Part shown: one piece after another, positions 1 to 9,752 of the stretch
Position numbering within the stretch: the stretch's first letter is position 1
Layout: the number at the start of each line of letters is the position of its first letter
Assembly: GCA_003427395.1 (NCBI GenBank)
Contig: BFEA01000068.1
Span: forward strand, 3,713,253-3,751,248
DNA length: 37,996 nt
Origin: Chara braunii
Lineage: Eukaryota > Streptophyta > Charophyceae > Charales > Characeae
Direction: 5' to 3'
The notes under the pieces: model-generated
Database searches by the model: none
Seen by the model: the letters and a program-made list of their open reading frames with translations, nothing else
Told to the model about the DNA's origin: nothing
Translations under genes and position numbers: made by a program

Positions 1-850
1 AAACCGCCACAGGATGAGGGGTATTTTTTCCTTCCTTCCTCTCGTTTTGTGGGGGTAGAAGGGGGTGGGGTTAGAACCGGAGGATGAAATTTTGTCAGGA
101 GGCTCTCAACAGAGGAAAGATTGTTAGGCAAGTAGGCCAGAAGAACGAAATTGGGACGACGCAGGCCGGTGCTGGAGCGTTTGCTCTATGACCTAGGAGG
201 AGCTTGAGGCTTGTGGAGTTATGCTGAGGGTGGAAGGCATAACTAGATCGTTCGAGGTAGCAGGTGCCGGGGTATAAACCCTGTAACCTGTGTTAGGGGC
301 TTGCCGCTATGGGAAGTGTCGAGGGAGGAAGGCGCTTCCTGTCCATCAAAACTAGGTTGGTATGTACTGGGGAAGGTTGTGGTGCCCTTTTACCCTAGCA
401 GGGAAGGGGATAGGAGATCAAGTGTGTTCTGGTACGAGGACTGAAAACCTGGACAAACTTTTCGTCTGTTGAGGGGGGAATTTTGGATAGAAGGTTGTTT
501 TGGTTTTGACCCCCCGCTTATGTAGTTCTCCAAGCCTTTCCAGATATTTCCAAAAAGACAAAATGACTTAGTAATTGTGGTTTGAGTTGTTAGAGTCCTC
601 TTAGATGAAATTCTCAAACTGTCTTAAAGTTCTTCTGCACTTTTTTTGTGGTTCTCAAATTGTTCTTAACTGGAACTTTTAGATTGTCTTAGCCGAAGCC
701 AAGTAATCGCCCTGGTATTCTCAGACAGTTCTTAGCCGAGGCCAGGTAATGGCCCTGGTATTCCAAATTTCTTGTATCATTTTATATGGGACGCTGGGCC
801 CGGTTCCCAGCACGTGTTTCTCCCCACGAATAGATTGGAGCTTTTGGTCC
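1..850 (+). mobile_element. probable 3' tail of a poly(A)-ended retrotransposon
   Basis: There is no convincing open frame here. The stretch ends in an uninterrupted poly(A) run at 851-877, the usual end of a LINE or of a LINE-mobilised transcript. Just before it, at about 655-770, a phrase with a TTCTTAGCCGA core and a CCCTGGTATTC end is repeated at roughly 60-bp spacing, as in many retrotransposon 3' UTRs. The element's coding part, if any, lies left of the window. Family not identified; an unrelated processed transcript is also possible. Confidence 0.4.
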
Positions 851-877
851 AAAAAAAAAAAAAAAAAAAAAAAAAAA
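851..877 (+). repeat. poly(A) tract, 27 bases
   Basis: This pure A run ends the preceding retrotransposon-like tail. It is followed by CGT and then by (CAA)n at 881-895, against which the Penelope-like element starts. Confidence 0.9.
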
Positions 878-1875
878 CGTCAACAACAACAACAATAGGG
901 GAGTGGGCTTAACCCTCCTATCGTTAAGGAGGGAAATGAGGTTAAAGGGCTGCCCTGGTCATTGGTTCTTTAAAGCATTGGAGGAAGTATTTATCTCAAG
1001 GAAAGGAGTTCTTGATAAATGGGAGGAATTCGATATCCTTAGATTGGGTTTGGACCCTGGAAAACGAGTAAGGTCCTACGCAGGGAACAGGTAGAACCCC
1101 TCGGGTCGGGCTAGTGATTATTACTATTATTATTTTTTCGACAGACTGCTGGTTGAACATCCTACTGCGACCCCTGCACAAACCTCGCATTGTTTGTATT
1201 TCCAACCCGCTATCTTTCGCTGATATCCATCTGCGATTCTCCACTTCCCTTTCTGATCTCCCTGCCACTATCTCTTTCATACCTTTGTCTTCTTCTTTGG
1301 TCTATGACTTCCCGTCACGCCCTGTCAGGCACCGTAGCTCCCTATCTCGACCATTTCTCCCAGCACCCTTGTCTTGTTCTACTGTAACCTCATTCTGCAG
1401 CATGCGCATTCTCCCGTGGCGTTCCCTGCGCCAACCTCGACAAGTTACTTCCGCCGCCTCTTTTGTACTCTTCTACAGCCCACACGAGGGCACAATTTTT
1501 TCTGCCAACATCTCTACGTCTTTTCTCCTTCCTCTGCGACAGGTAAACACGTTTCCATTTTCCAACTCTCTTTTTTTCCTTCCCTTCACTCTCTTTATTT
1601 TCCCGCCCCCTACCTTTTTCTGACTCCTTCCTCGTGCACCCCACTCTCTTCAATGGATCCCTTTGTTCAGAGTTTTTTTTCTGCCCCTTCCCCGTCTATT
1701 AGACCACCGAAGTGACTTACAGGGGTATGATTGCAAAGATCGGAGGCTAAGGGTTGATTTCTTGGTTGGGCCTGAGTAAGCGGAATGGCAGTAGCTCTTG
1801 GTATTCCAAGCGACAATCATAATCTTGATTCAGTATTTATTACTACAGGCACGGCATACTAGAGTAGCGCACCCA

Positions 1876-1926
1876 GCCTCCTGAGGATGGTCTCGTACTG
1901 GCGACGAGACCGAAACCGGTCGAGGC
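1876..1926 (+). ncRNA. type I hammerhead ribozyme motif, upstream copy
   Basis: All hammerhead parts are present in order. Stem I is GCCTC (1876-1880) with GAGGC (1922-1926). The CUGANGA core is CTGAGGA (1881-1887). Stem II is GGTCTCG (1889-1895) with CGAGACC (1905-1911), closing a 9-nt loop. The GAAA core is 1912-1915. A minimal stem III is made by A1915-C1916 and G1919-T1920 around a two-base loop, and the cleavage base is C1921. Self-cleavage is predicted between 1921 and 1922. The one deviation is an unpaired T at 1888 between the core and stem II. Short-stem-III hammerheads are known from Penelope-like elements. Activity is untested. Confidence 0.8.
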
Positions 1927-2008
1927 ATACGCCAGTGAGCTTTCTGTTGGCACGATTTTTTCAATGAAAGTTTTTTTGCGCTATCCTCCTGTGTCGTGCA
2001 CCCCTTTT

Positions 2009-2012
<4 letters not shown>

Positions 2013-2083
<71 letters not shown>
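2013..2083 (+). repeat. (TC)n microsatellite inside the pseudo-LTR
   Basis: About 35 TC dinucleotides. The matching place in the downstream copy (about 8411-8427) has only a short TC run, so the expansion arose in this copy or contracted in the other. Confidence 0.95.
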
Positions 2084-2089
<6 letters not shown>

Positions 2090-2230
2090 TCTTCACGTCT
2101 GTTTTCATGAGCTATGGTTGTTTTGTCCCTTCATCGAAGTTTGTCCTTTCATCGAAGACACATGTAAAAGTCGAACTGCAGGAGTCTTGTCCCTGTTGTG
2201 TACTGCTTCATGAGGTGCTCATCTTCATTT

Positions 2231-2457
2231 GACTGTGTATAGCGCGTTAACCACTGCGTTGATCACGGATCGGTGGATTCGCTCCAGTGAATATCAAGCT
2301 CACACGTCTTCAATTGAGTTACTGGGGGCCTGAGGCAGATCTTCATTACTTACGGAAGGCTACAGCTAACGCGTTTAACTCCTTCTTCTCCTACTTTTAA
2401 CCCTCCTCCTTCTTATTATTATTATTATTATTATTATTATTGTTTTTCTTCTTTCTT

Positions 2458-2492
<35 letters not shown>

Positions 2493-2599
2493 CTTCTTCT
2501 TCTTCTTCTTCTTCTACTCAATGACATCCCCCGGCTTGGGGATTACCTGGCTACGGTACCTAATCTTTCTCTTCGAAAGCTATCGACGGTGCTTCGCTG
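2231..2599 (+). other. leader between pseudo-LTR and gag-like region
   Basis: This is unique sequence from the end of the pseudo-LTR to the first coding region. It holds (TTA)n at 2413-2440 and (TTC)n at 2463-2515. If the element is a tandem pseudo-LTR arrangement, an RNA cleaved at the upstream hammerhead would start at 1922 and use this stretch as its 5' leader. I see no clear TATA box. Confidence 0.5.
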
Positions 2600-2641
2600 T
2601 TGGCCGAAGCAGTAACACTGCGACTTGATACGATTCCTGCG

Positions 2642-4505
2642 ATGGGGGATAATTACACCCCTTATGGTGCTTGCTTTAATTGCAAACAACACCGACACTG
2701 GGCTAGGAACTGCCCATATCCAAGGAGAGATGACGGTCCCATCACTGGTCGGCCGATTTCTGGACCTAACTACGGGGCATCTACCTCGCGTAGCCAGCCC
2801 ATTCTCTCCAACCCTAATGCTTCCCTTTCACAACACGCCCCCTCTGCCCCACCGTTACCGTCACTATTCACAGGGTCCAACTCTCTTCCTCTTCCGTGTC
2901 CTGCATCTGCTTCCTCTGCTTTCCCTTCCACCAGCAACCCCCTTCCGCCCCCTCCTCCACCTCCTACTATTTCGACTCAATCTCATTCTGCGCATGAGAC
3001 TGATCCGGTTGCTTCAATGTCAAATGCTTTGGTCCTTACCAACCTCGGCAGTACGGGTCCAACACGGGCAGTCCTAATTGGAATTCTTGGAACTCTCGGC
3101 CCCGTGGCAACGACGGGGAGATGATTTCTCTCCTTCGAGAACTCGCTTATGATAGTCGTAAGCTTAGAGAAATCAGGAGGATCGAAAATGAGCGAAGAGC
3201 GAGGGAAGAGTAGGAGAGGATTGCTAAGGAGACGGAAGCAAAAAGAGAAGAGGAGGAAACCAGGAAAGAAGCTGAGAAAGAGGCTAGACTTGGCAAGATG
3301 ATGGACGAACGACTATTGGGGATGGAGAGGAAGAGGGAGGATGAGAACAGGAAGCTATGGGAGAAGATTGGGAAAAGAAAGGTGAAGGATTCCGATAAGC
3401 CGGAGGTGAGATGGGGCCGGCCGTCGTTGACAACAAGAAAAGAGGACAAGGCGAGATCACTGGAGCAGCCACCAGCCAACTGTCCACTCCTCGTCAACGA
3501 GTTAACGAAGTTGGTGCCCTTGACGCTGGGCTGCTGATGATGAACATCGATAATGTTCAGCGCCCCCAAACGCAGCAGAATAAACTGATGGAGAATCATC
3601 AAGTTCAGCAGAACACGTTGTTCGAGCAGATGCTCGGAATGATCGAGAAGCTCGAAGCATCACACCGCGTGATCCTCTCTAGTGTCCAATCTATACCTGC
3701 GCAGCCCGTGCAAAATCTTCCTAATCCAGCTTCAACCATCACTCCCCGCCAGACTAATCAACCAACACCTATCAGGATTATTCCTCTCGTACCTTCAGCG
3801 AACGCCAATGTGCCTGTGCAAGCCGCTCCTCCGCCCCCTGCACAGCCCAGCCCTTCTGCCCAGCCCGCTGCCCCTGTTCCCCCGCCTAGGCAGCCCTCAC
3901 CTCCCCGCCCTGTTTCCCCCCATCTGTCTCCTCCACCTTCTCCCCCTCCGTCACCTCCACCACCACGACCTCCTACGGCACATGTGGCTGCTAGAAGAAC
4001 TGCCAACGGGGAGTCTACCCGCAATCAGCAGCAAGGGGTGACTAATAGGCCTACAACTAGGAGCATGGCCCCACCGTCGGCAAGTGAAACTCCCGCTCCA
4101 TCGCGAGCCCACACTCCAGCGTTTGGAAGGTCCACGGGAAGACTTGCTGAAGTATTCGCCTCGGTTGTTGGGACTGCTAGACGTGTATCTGGGCCTTTCT
4201 CTATCGTTCGGGTAGGGACATCAACTGCGCTGGGTTTTGGCCACGTTAGAGAAGGCACCAAGGCAGTGGTGGCAGGCCCTGGACCAGGAGGAAGACGACA
4301 GTATCAAGCTGACATGGAAAAGTAACTCACTGCAATGTACAAACAAGAGTTGGTGGAACTCTGCAACCGTGACAAGATCAAGTATCACAACAAGAAACAG
4401 GTTGTGGCGGACCTGACAGCTATCTAGGTCAAAGATGCCTAAGGCGAAGAAGGGGAAGACGAGCACGTCATCGTAACCGAGGAGGATTCTCAAGAAGAGA
4501 ATCCT
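2642..4505 (+). pseudogene. gag-like region of the Penelope-like element (CCHC knuckle, charged helix, Pro-rich, SAP-like)
   Basis: The likely start is ATG 2642 (MGDNYTPYG); an in-frame ATG also lies at 2600. Residues 11-24 form a CX2CX4HX4C zinc knuckle (C11, C14, H19, C24), a nucleic-acid-binding fold usual in retroelement gag proteins. A Ser/Pro-rich part follows, then the frame shifts at about 3120 to a K/E/R-rich, probably coiled-coil stretch (3121-3420) broken by one TAG at 3211. The frame shifts again near 3411 into a Gln-rich then strongly Pro-rich region that stays open to TAA at 4323. Continuing in the same frame past that stop is a short helix-rich motif (YKQELVELCNRDKIKYHNKK) resembling SAP-type DNA-binding motifs, then an acidic tail. 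At least two frameshifts and three stops make it non-functional. Whether ORF1 was once fused to the endonuclease-RT cannot be told. Confidence 0.65.
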
Positions 4506-4605
4506 TCTTGATTCCTATCAGGACCCATGTTGGTTATGGCAGCAAGTCCACAGACTTTGTGAGGTAAGACGAGGTAAAGGGGAAAGAGAGGATGGGAGGA
4601 TTCGG

Positions 4606-4914
4606 TTGGAACAACAGTTTAGATTTTTGGTTCTTCTCCTCATCCTCGCAGGGCAAATCGGGTGGGGAGTGAAATTTCTTGACGAATGCATCACGTCTGT
4701 CCATGAGGGGTATGATATCTGTGAGGGAAATGGATGTTGTGTTAACGTACTTATCTCACCATGGTATAAGGCCACGTACATAGGATCTACTAGTAGGAGT
4801 GTATCTGAACGCTGATCCGAACACATTCTGTCTAGGAACCATTCGACGACTAGGAAGAATCACAAACTCAGAAGGTGGTTAGCTTCAAAGGGATCGGAAG
4901 TTAGGTCGCTATTC
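4606..4914 (+). pseudogene. GIY-YIG endonuclease remnant, upstream of the RT
   Basis: GIY-YIG nucleases nick target DNA to prime reverse transcription in Penelope-like elements. In the frame starting at 4606 the YIG half is clear: ATYIGSTSRSVSER, with YIG codons at 4777-4785 and the expected catalytic-type Arg at the end. It is followed by TGA at 4813 and then, in the same frame, SEHI, which supplies the usual Glu/His after R-W. The GIY half is degraded to G-C-C (about 4732-4740). The frame continues through RRWLASKGSE to a stop near 4918. Its position ahead of the RT is opposite to canonical Penelope, Neptune and Nematis elements and the same as in Naiad/Chlamys. I see no clear CCHH motif, as reported for Chlamys. 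Confidence 0.7.
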
Positions 4915-5019
4915 CCCTAGTCTCGGCTCCCTTCAATGAACTAAGAGGTCTTGAAGATTCATGCATAGCTAGATGGGCCCTGACACTGAATACGGTCATT
5001 CGAAAGCGAAGACGCAAGA

Positions 5020-5704
5020 GTGCCAGATTCAGCCAGAAAGGGGAAGAGGGAGCGTAGGGCGATTGCTAGGAAGAAGCAATCCTGGGCCCAGCTGCCTGCC
5101 TCGTATGGGAGCATCCTATCCTGGAAAGTCGCAGTTGGTAGCGTGCTTGTTCCGGAAAAAAAACCTGCACTGTTCTCCCTTTTTTCGGCACTTCAGGGAG
5201 CTGTTACTAATCAACTTTTTTCGGCATGCATCAAGACCTCGGGAGGGCACTACGTTTTTTATGGATGGGGACATAAGAAACAATTTGGATGGTCTATTAT
5301 TATTGATAACAACGATAATAAATTTTTCCTAAAGGATGATAAATCCCGTTTTATGCAAGGTGGTGTTTTCAAACTTTCTGCACATCCGGATGGCTAATAA
5401 TCTGATACAGCAAAGGCGTATCGTCCTTATCTCTCTCCTAACCTTGCCATCTTCCAGAAGATTATTGTATAGTTTTGAAGTTGATGCGCTGGTCAAGTTA
5501 TATAACAACAGTGAATCTTTTACTAACGGCAGGTCAAGATCTATTCTCAAAGGTGTGGTAGGACGGGTACTAAAGGCTAAATTTGGTGTTAACTGCTTGT
5601 CCGTAATCACAATCAAGTGTGTCTTTTCTGAAACCATCAGGAAAAAGGTTATTGTTAATCTTGTGAAAAAGAAGTTAGGAGGCAATGCGAGCCTTCGTGT
5701 GTAG
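5020..5704 (+). pseudogene. linker region between endonuclease and RT, frameshifted
   Basis: Two overlapping frames carry this part: 5020-5397 (basic start, then no recognised domain) and 5336-5704. In the second, the segment around LLYSFEVDALVKLYNN matches a segment (VLFYSFEDNVLIKLYN) in the second PLE remnant at about 23600. The protein sequence was therefore under selection in the family and is not a chance ORF. A frameshift near 5695-5701 joins it to the RT frame; the same reading continues as VAEFIISQIRFIWSS. Confidence 0.6.
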
Positions 5705-7542
5705 CTGAGTTCATTATTTCACAGATCCGCTTTATTTGGTCTAGTCCCAAGTCTATTGGGAAGGTTCTCCACAATCATCGGCAAGTTGCTAGGGTGTCGG
5801 ACCCAGTGTGCCGTTGTTCCGCAGTAAACATTGACTTTCCTAGGAATAAGGATAACCATGTTCTGTTTCGGTTTAACGAGTTTAATGGTGTGCCCTCCTT
5901 CCTGACTAACTCACGGAACTCCATACCTCCTGACCGCTCGGTCACTCCTGGCTACATTCGTAACCTCCTAGTAACCAGTACGTCTAAATGTTTGAAAGTG
6001 CCCAGTTTTTCAGGCAGCGAACTGAGAAGTTGCGTGGTTACCAGACCTGCGCAGTTGGAAAATAGGACTGTGCAGCTGCTGAAATGGAAATCCGAGCTTG
6101 AGAACTTAGTGGTTAGTCCCATAGACTATAATATCGGTGACTCTTTAGTCTGTTGCAGCATGCTCTACCACCAAGCTCTAGCCATGTTATTTTGGGACAA
6201 CCCGGGTTGTGAGGTAGTCACCTTAAGCTCAGATGAGGTACTTGCTAATTGCAAGAAAAGCTACGAGGAGATTGGAGCAGGTAAGATGGCTTCTTGGAAC
6301 AATAGCGAAACACTTGGATGTTGTTACGGGATCCCCAAGCATAAGGACATCTCACGATAGCGCCCCATTGCTCCATCTTTTTTGGAGCCTAGCGCCAGAG
6401 CCTGTAAAGTCATCTCCAGGGCGATCAACTTCCTACTCTGGAGCCTACCCCAACACTCCCACTTTAACCTCAAAGCTACCTCTCTTGTGAACGATAGGAT
6501 TCTGAACCTAGATCAAAGGGCCTCTAAACTGAAAAATGGGTGCCTTGGTTCTGCATGTTTTGATATCAAAGAAATGTTCACACGTCTGCCGCACAAGTCG
6601 ATCCTGAAGGCGGTAGAATGGGTATGCGATGAATTTGTGGAGAACGGGTTTAGAAGTGTTTGTGTTCACAAGAATGGAAAGGGGGCTAGTTTCTCTTCGG
6701 CTTTTGGAGAAGTAAGTTGGGTTACTGTCAAATTCTCTTCGATCATTGACTTCGTTAAGTTTGATCTTTCGAATACCTATGCAAGCATCGCAGGCAGGAC
6801 AATCAGGTAGGTGGTTGGCATACCGATAGGCAAGAGTTCCATCCCGACACTGGCCTGCCTCCTATGCTCTTTCAATGAGTAGACCTTCCTTAAGTCCATC
6901 GGAACAGATGCAAGGTACTTGACATGCATGAGACTCGCAGGTGACATCTGCATCTTTATTTTCCTCCCGGACCAAAATAAAGAAAGATTCGATTTAGCGA
7001 TCAAACTGTTGATAAAATTTAATAGCACCTATGACGACAACTTGTTCTTGATCAGGACTGACGATGGCAGTGGTAAATGGGACTTACTGGGCTGCTCCAT
7101 TGTCTGTTGTGCCAATTCCCCTGCGATGAAGTGTTTCACCAGTCTCAGAAACCAATCCTCAGTATGGGAGAACGAGTCCATCCAGTTCTTGACCACTAAA
7201 GATTTCTGGTCATTTGGACCAACGCAATTTAAGAAAGCCTCTGTGAAATGCCACCTTCATCGGATCCATGCCCACTCCTCAGACCATAGGGGAGTGGGTT
7301 TAACCCTCCTGTCGTTAAGGAGGGAAATGAGGTTAAAGGGTGGCCATTGGTTCTTTAAAGCATTGGAGGAAGTATCTATCTCAAGGAAAGGAGTTCTTGA
7401 TAAATGGGAGGATATCCTTAGATTGGGTTTGGACCCTGGTAAACGAGTAAGGCCCTCGCAGGGAACAGGTAGAACCCCTCGGGTCGGGCTAGTGATTATT
7501 ACTTTTTTTTTTTCTTTTTTGACAGACTGCTGGTTGAGTTGA
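5701..7542 (+). pseudogene. reverse transcriptase of the Penelope-like element (CxC linker plus RT)
   Basis: A single frame runs from 5701 to 7542 and is broken by only three stops, all TAG (6358, 6808 and one near 6877). In order it shows: VCRC at about 5806-5817, the CxC signature between endonuclease and RT in N-terminal-endonuclease PLEs; GIPKHKDISR-stop-RPIAP, the K-HK...RPI fingers motif; FDIKEMFTRLPH, motif A with its Asp at 6562-6564; VVGIPIGKSSIPTLA, motif B; and RLAGDICIF, motif C, where the first catalytic Asp is Gly (codon 6940-6942) and the second Asp remains (6943-6945). The C-terminal part runs into the sequence duplicated in the pseudo-LTR (from 7286). PLE RTs are related to telomerase RT. 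The stops and the lost catalytic Asp make this copy inactive. Confidence 0.8.
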
Positions 7543-8573
7543 ACACCCTACTGCGACCCCTGCACAGACCTCGCATTGTTTGTATTTCCAACCCGCTATC
7601 TTTCGCTGATATCCATCCGCGATTCCCCACTTCCCTTTCTGATCTCCCTGCCACTATCTTTTTCATACCTTTGTCTTCTTCTTTGGTCTATGACTTCCCG
7701 CCACGCCCTGTCAGGCACCGTAGCTCCCTATCTTGACCATTTCTCCCAGCACCCTTGTCTTGTTCTACTGTAACCACATTTCTGCAGCATGAGCAGTCTT
7801 CCGTGGCGTTCCCTGCGCCAACCTCGACAGGTCACTTCAGCCGCCTCTTTTGTACTCTTCTACAGCCCACACGAGGGCGTAGTTTTTTCTGCCAACATCT
7901 CTATCGTCTTTTCTCCTTCCTCTGCGACAGGTAAACACGTTTCTCTTTTCCTCCTCTTTTTTTTTCCTTCCCTTCACTCTCTTTCTTTTCCCGCCCCCTA
8001 CCTTTTTCTGACTCCTTCCTCGTGCACCCCACTCTCTTCAATGGATCCCTTTGTTCAGAGTTCTTTTTCTGCCCCTTCCCCGTCTATTAGACCACCGAAG
8101 TGACTTACAGGGTATGATTGCAAAGATCGGAGGCTAAGGGTCGATTTCTTGGTTGGGCCTGAGTAACCAGAATGGCAGTAGCTCTTGGTATTCCAAGCGA
8201 CAATCATGATCTTGATTCAGTATTTATTACTACAGGCACGGCATATTAGAGTAGCGCACCCAGCCTCCTGAGGATGGTCTCAAATTGGCGACGAGACCGA
8301 AACCGGTCGAGGCATACGCCAGTGAGCTTTCTGTTGGCACGATTTTTTCAATGAAAGTTTTTTTGCGCTATCCTCCTGTGTCATGCACCCCTTATTTTCT
8401 ACACTCTTTTTTCTCTCTCTCTCTCTTCGATTTCTTCACGTCTGTTTTCTCGAGCTATGGTTGTTTTGTCCCTTCATCGAAGTTTGTCCCTTCATCGATG
8501 ACACATGTAAAAGTCGAACTGCTAGAGTATTCTCCCTGTTGTGGACTGCTTCATGTGGTGCTCATCTTTATTT
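7286..8573 (+). repeat. downstream 3' end of the Penelope-like element (RT C-terminus and 3' UTR)
   Basis: This is the counterpart of 895-2230. The RT frame closes at 7542 and about 1 kb of pyrimidine-rich 3' UTR follows, with the hammerhead motif near its end. ORFs at 7539-8103 and 8285-8673 are chance frames in the UTR. The copy stops at ATTT 8573, right at the start of an AAC/CAA-rich stretch. Confidence 0.85.
8263..8313 (+). ncRNA. type I hammerhead ribozyme motif, downstream copy
   Basis: The architecture matches the upstream copy: stem I GCCTC (8263-8267) with GAGGC (8309-8313), core CTGAGGA (8268-8274), stem II GGTCTC (8276-8281) with GAGACC (8293-8298), GAAA (8299-8302), minimal stem III in ACCGGT, cleavage base C8308. 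The loop of stem II differs by several substitutions and the seventh stem II pair of the upstream copy is lost, while core and paired bases are kept. Cleavage at both motifs would release a unit of 6387 nt (1922-8308). Confidence 0.8.
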
Positions 8574-8720
8574 AACAACAACAACATCGACAGTGGCAAC
8601 AACAACAAGTTCAACAATGACAGTAACGACGATGACAGATGAACGGCCACATTACTATCGACAGCAGCAATAATCACAACAAAAATATTATCAACAACAA
8701 CAACGGTGACGACGCGACTA
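8574..8720 (+). repeat. CAA/GAC-rich low-complexity tract at the element's 3' flank
   Basis: Interrupted AAC/CAA repeats begin immediately after the element. The left flank of the element (881-895) is also (CAA)n, so this is probably the microsatellite target or its duplicated remnant. Confidence 0.7.
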
Positions 8721-9535
8721 CCTCGCACCCCTCATGGAGAGCTACTTAAGAAAAAAAAGGCCGCGATAGACTTGACACCAATTTTTCTCGATGCAACAGC
8801 CACCATGGTGAGTGCGACTCGGTCTCTTTCAGTCTCCTCTGTGTGGGGGGTTCTTTTGAAGGTTTTCATTCCTCTGCTAGGATCGGAGGGCGGCCTGCTG
8901 GGGTTGAAGGGTAGCTGAGGGCTCTTGCTAGGGAGCTTTAGTGCGCATGGCAAGACGTTGACCAGGCGCCGCGGTGAGGGGTGGCATGGTGATGAATTGT
9001 TCCCGTGGGACTCTGGGGGAGGAAGGGCGGTTGTTGCAAGGACGGTTTCAGATAACTGTGGGGCGTTGTTGTTCGCCTTGCCTGCCTGTTCTTTCTTTCT
9101 CGTCCCCTCCAAGTCCGTTGATCTTCCTTGCCTAAGTTATTCCTTTCTTTCTTAATTATTCCTTTTCCGAATGACATTAAGTTCATTTCATCTCACGGAT
9201 CGTGCTAACTGCTGGGCATATCCACTTAGGGTTTTGAATGGGACTTGGGATGTGCTCGACTTTGCCCTGCTATAATCGGCCCCGTAATCTTGCCTTGTAG
9301 GGTTTAATCATCGACAGTTTGCTATAGTAGGGCATAATTTGATTGTCTATGGGGATGGGTTAATCCTTCCCTCCAGGGGAAGCAATCAATACTCAGTCCC
9401 CATGCTCTATCCTCGTTGTATAGGGAAGCTGTCTCTACGGGAGCAGTGGTCGAGGCTCTTCCAGCCCTAATGGGAAGAGGCATGTGTTTGCGTTGTATTC
9501 AACTGTTAATCTGAGCCTTGGGTACTGGGCCTCAG

Positions 9536-9539
<4 letters not shown>
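8721..9539 (+). other. unassigned stretch ending in a poly(A) tail
   Basis: No gene is recognised. Small frames at 8706-8918 and 8925-9155 have no known motifs. The last few hundred bases lead directly into a long poly(A) at 9540, so at least about 9160-9539 is probably the 3' end of a LINE or a processed transcript on the plus strand. I found no matching target duplication. Confidence 0.35.

Positions 9540-9570
<31 letters not shown>
9540..9570 (+). repeat. poly(A) tract, 31 bases
   Basis: This pure A run following CAGTATT probably marks the 3' end of a retrotransposed sequence. The 180 bases after it (9571-9752) show nothing I recognise. Confidence 0.9.
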
Positions 9571-9572
<2 letters not shown>

Positions 9573-9752
9573 TTGGTGACTGCATACATGCCACTGGCAT
9601 CCGCATTTTCTTCGCCAGCTCAGTATGAACCCCACCTGTAACCAGCTCAGGTTCATCACTTCTAAGCAGAAAAAATAGCAACGGTGTGGCATAAGGGGGT
9701 AAATTTTCTCAACCTCCTATTTCCGCTGCCAATGGCAAAGTGTTTTTTTTTA

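Larger units (their letters stand above)
895..2230 (+). repeat. upstream partial copy (pseudo-LTR) of the Penelope-like element
   Basis: It aligns base for base, with scattered substitutions and small indels, to 7286-8573. It starts inside the C-terminal coding end of the reverse transcriptase ORF (shared start ATAGGGGAGTGG) and runs through the whole 3' UTR to a shared CTCATCTT(C/T)ATTT end. The largest difference is the (TC)n tract, about 70 nt here and under 20 nt in the downstream copy. Apparent ORFs in this stretch (for example 1114-1623) are chance frames in pyrimidine-rich UTR. The hammerhead motif at 1876-1926 lies inside it. Confidence 0.88.
895..8573 (+). mobile_element. degenerate Penelope-like retroelement with N-terminal endonuclease and pseudo-LTR
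   Basis: One insertion explains the whole interval. The segment 895-2230 is a near-identical copy of the last part, 7286-8573, in the same orientation, which is the pseudo-LTR or partial-tandem arrangement typical of Penelope-like elements. Between them, all on the plus strand, lie a gag-like zinc-knuckle region, a GIY-YIG endonuclease remnant, a CxC linker and a reverse transcriptase. Endonuclease before RT is the permuted order of the Naiad/Chlamys PLE clade. Both outer boundaries touch CAA-type microsatellite (881-895 on the left, 8574 onward on the right), consistent with the microsatellite insertion bias reported for that clade. The reading frames are broken by stops and frameshifts, so this copy is dead. 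I infer that the gag-like part belongs to the element from order, strand and lack of a junction. Confidence 0.8.

Noticed and set aside
1114-1715. Overlapping plus ORFs of 65-169 codons in 1114-1715 and 7539-8103
   Set aside because: They lie in the pyrimidine-rich 3' UTR of the element, in different phases, and are not kept in length between the two copies.
1830-2232. Arg-Glu and Leu-Ser repeat ORFs over (TC)n and (GA)n tracts here and elsewhere
   Set aside because: Dinucleotide repeats stay open in several frames by chance.
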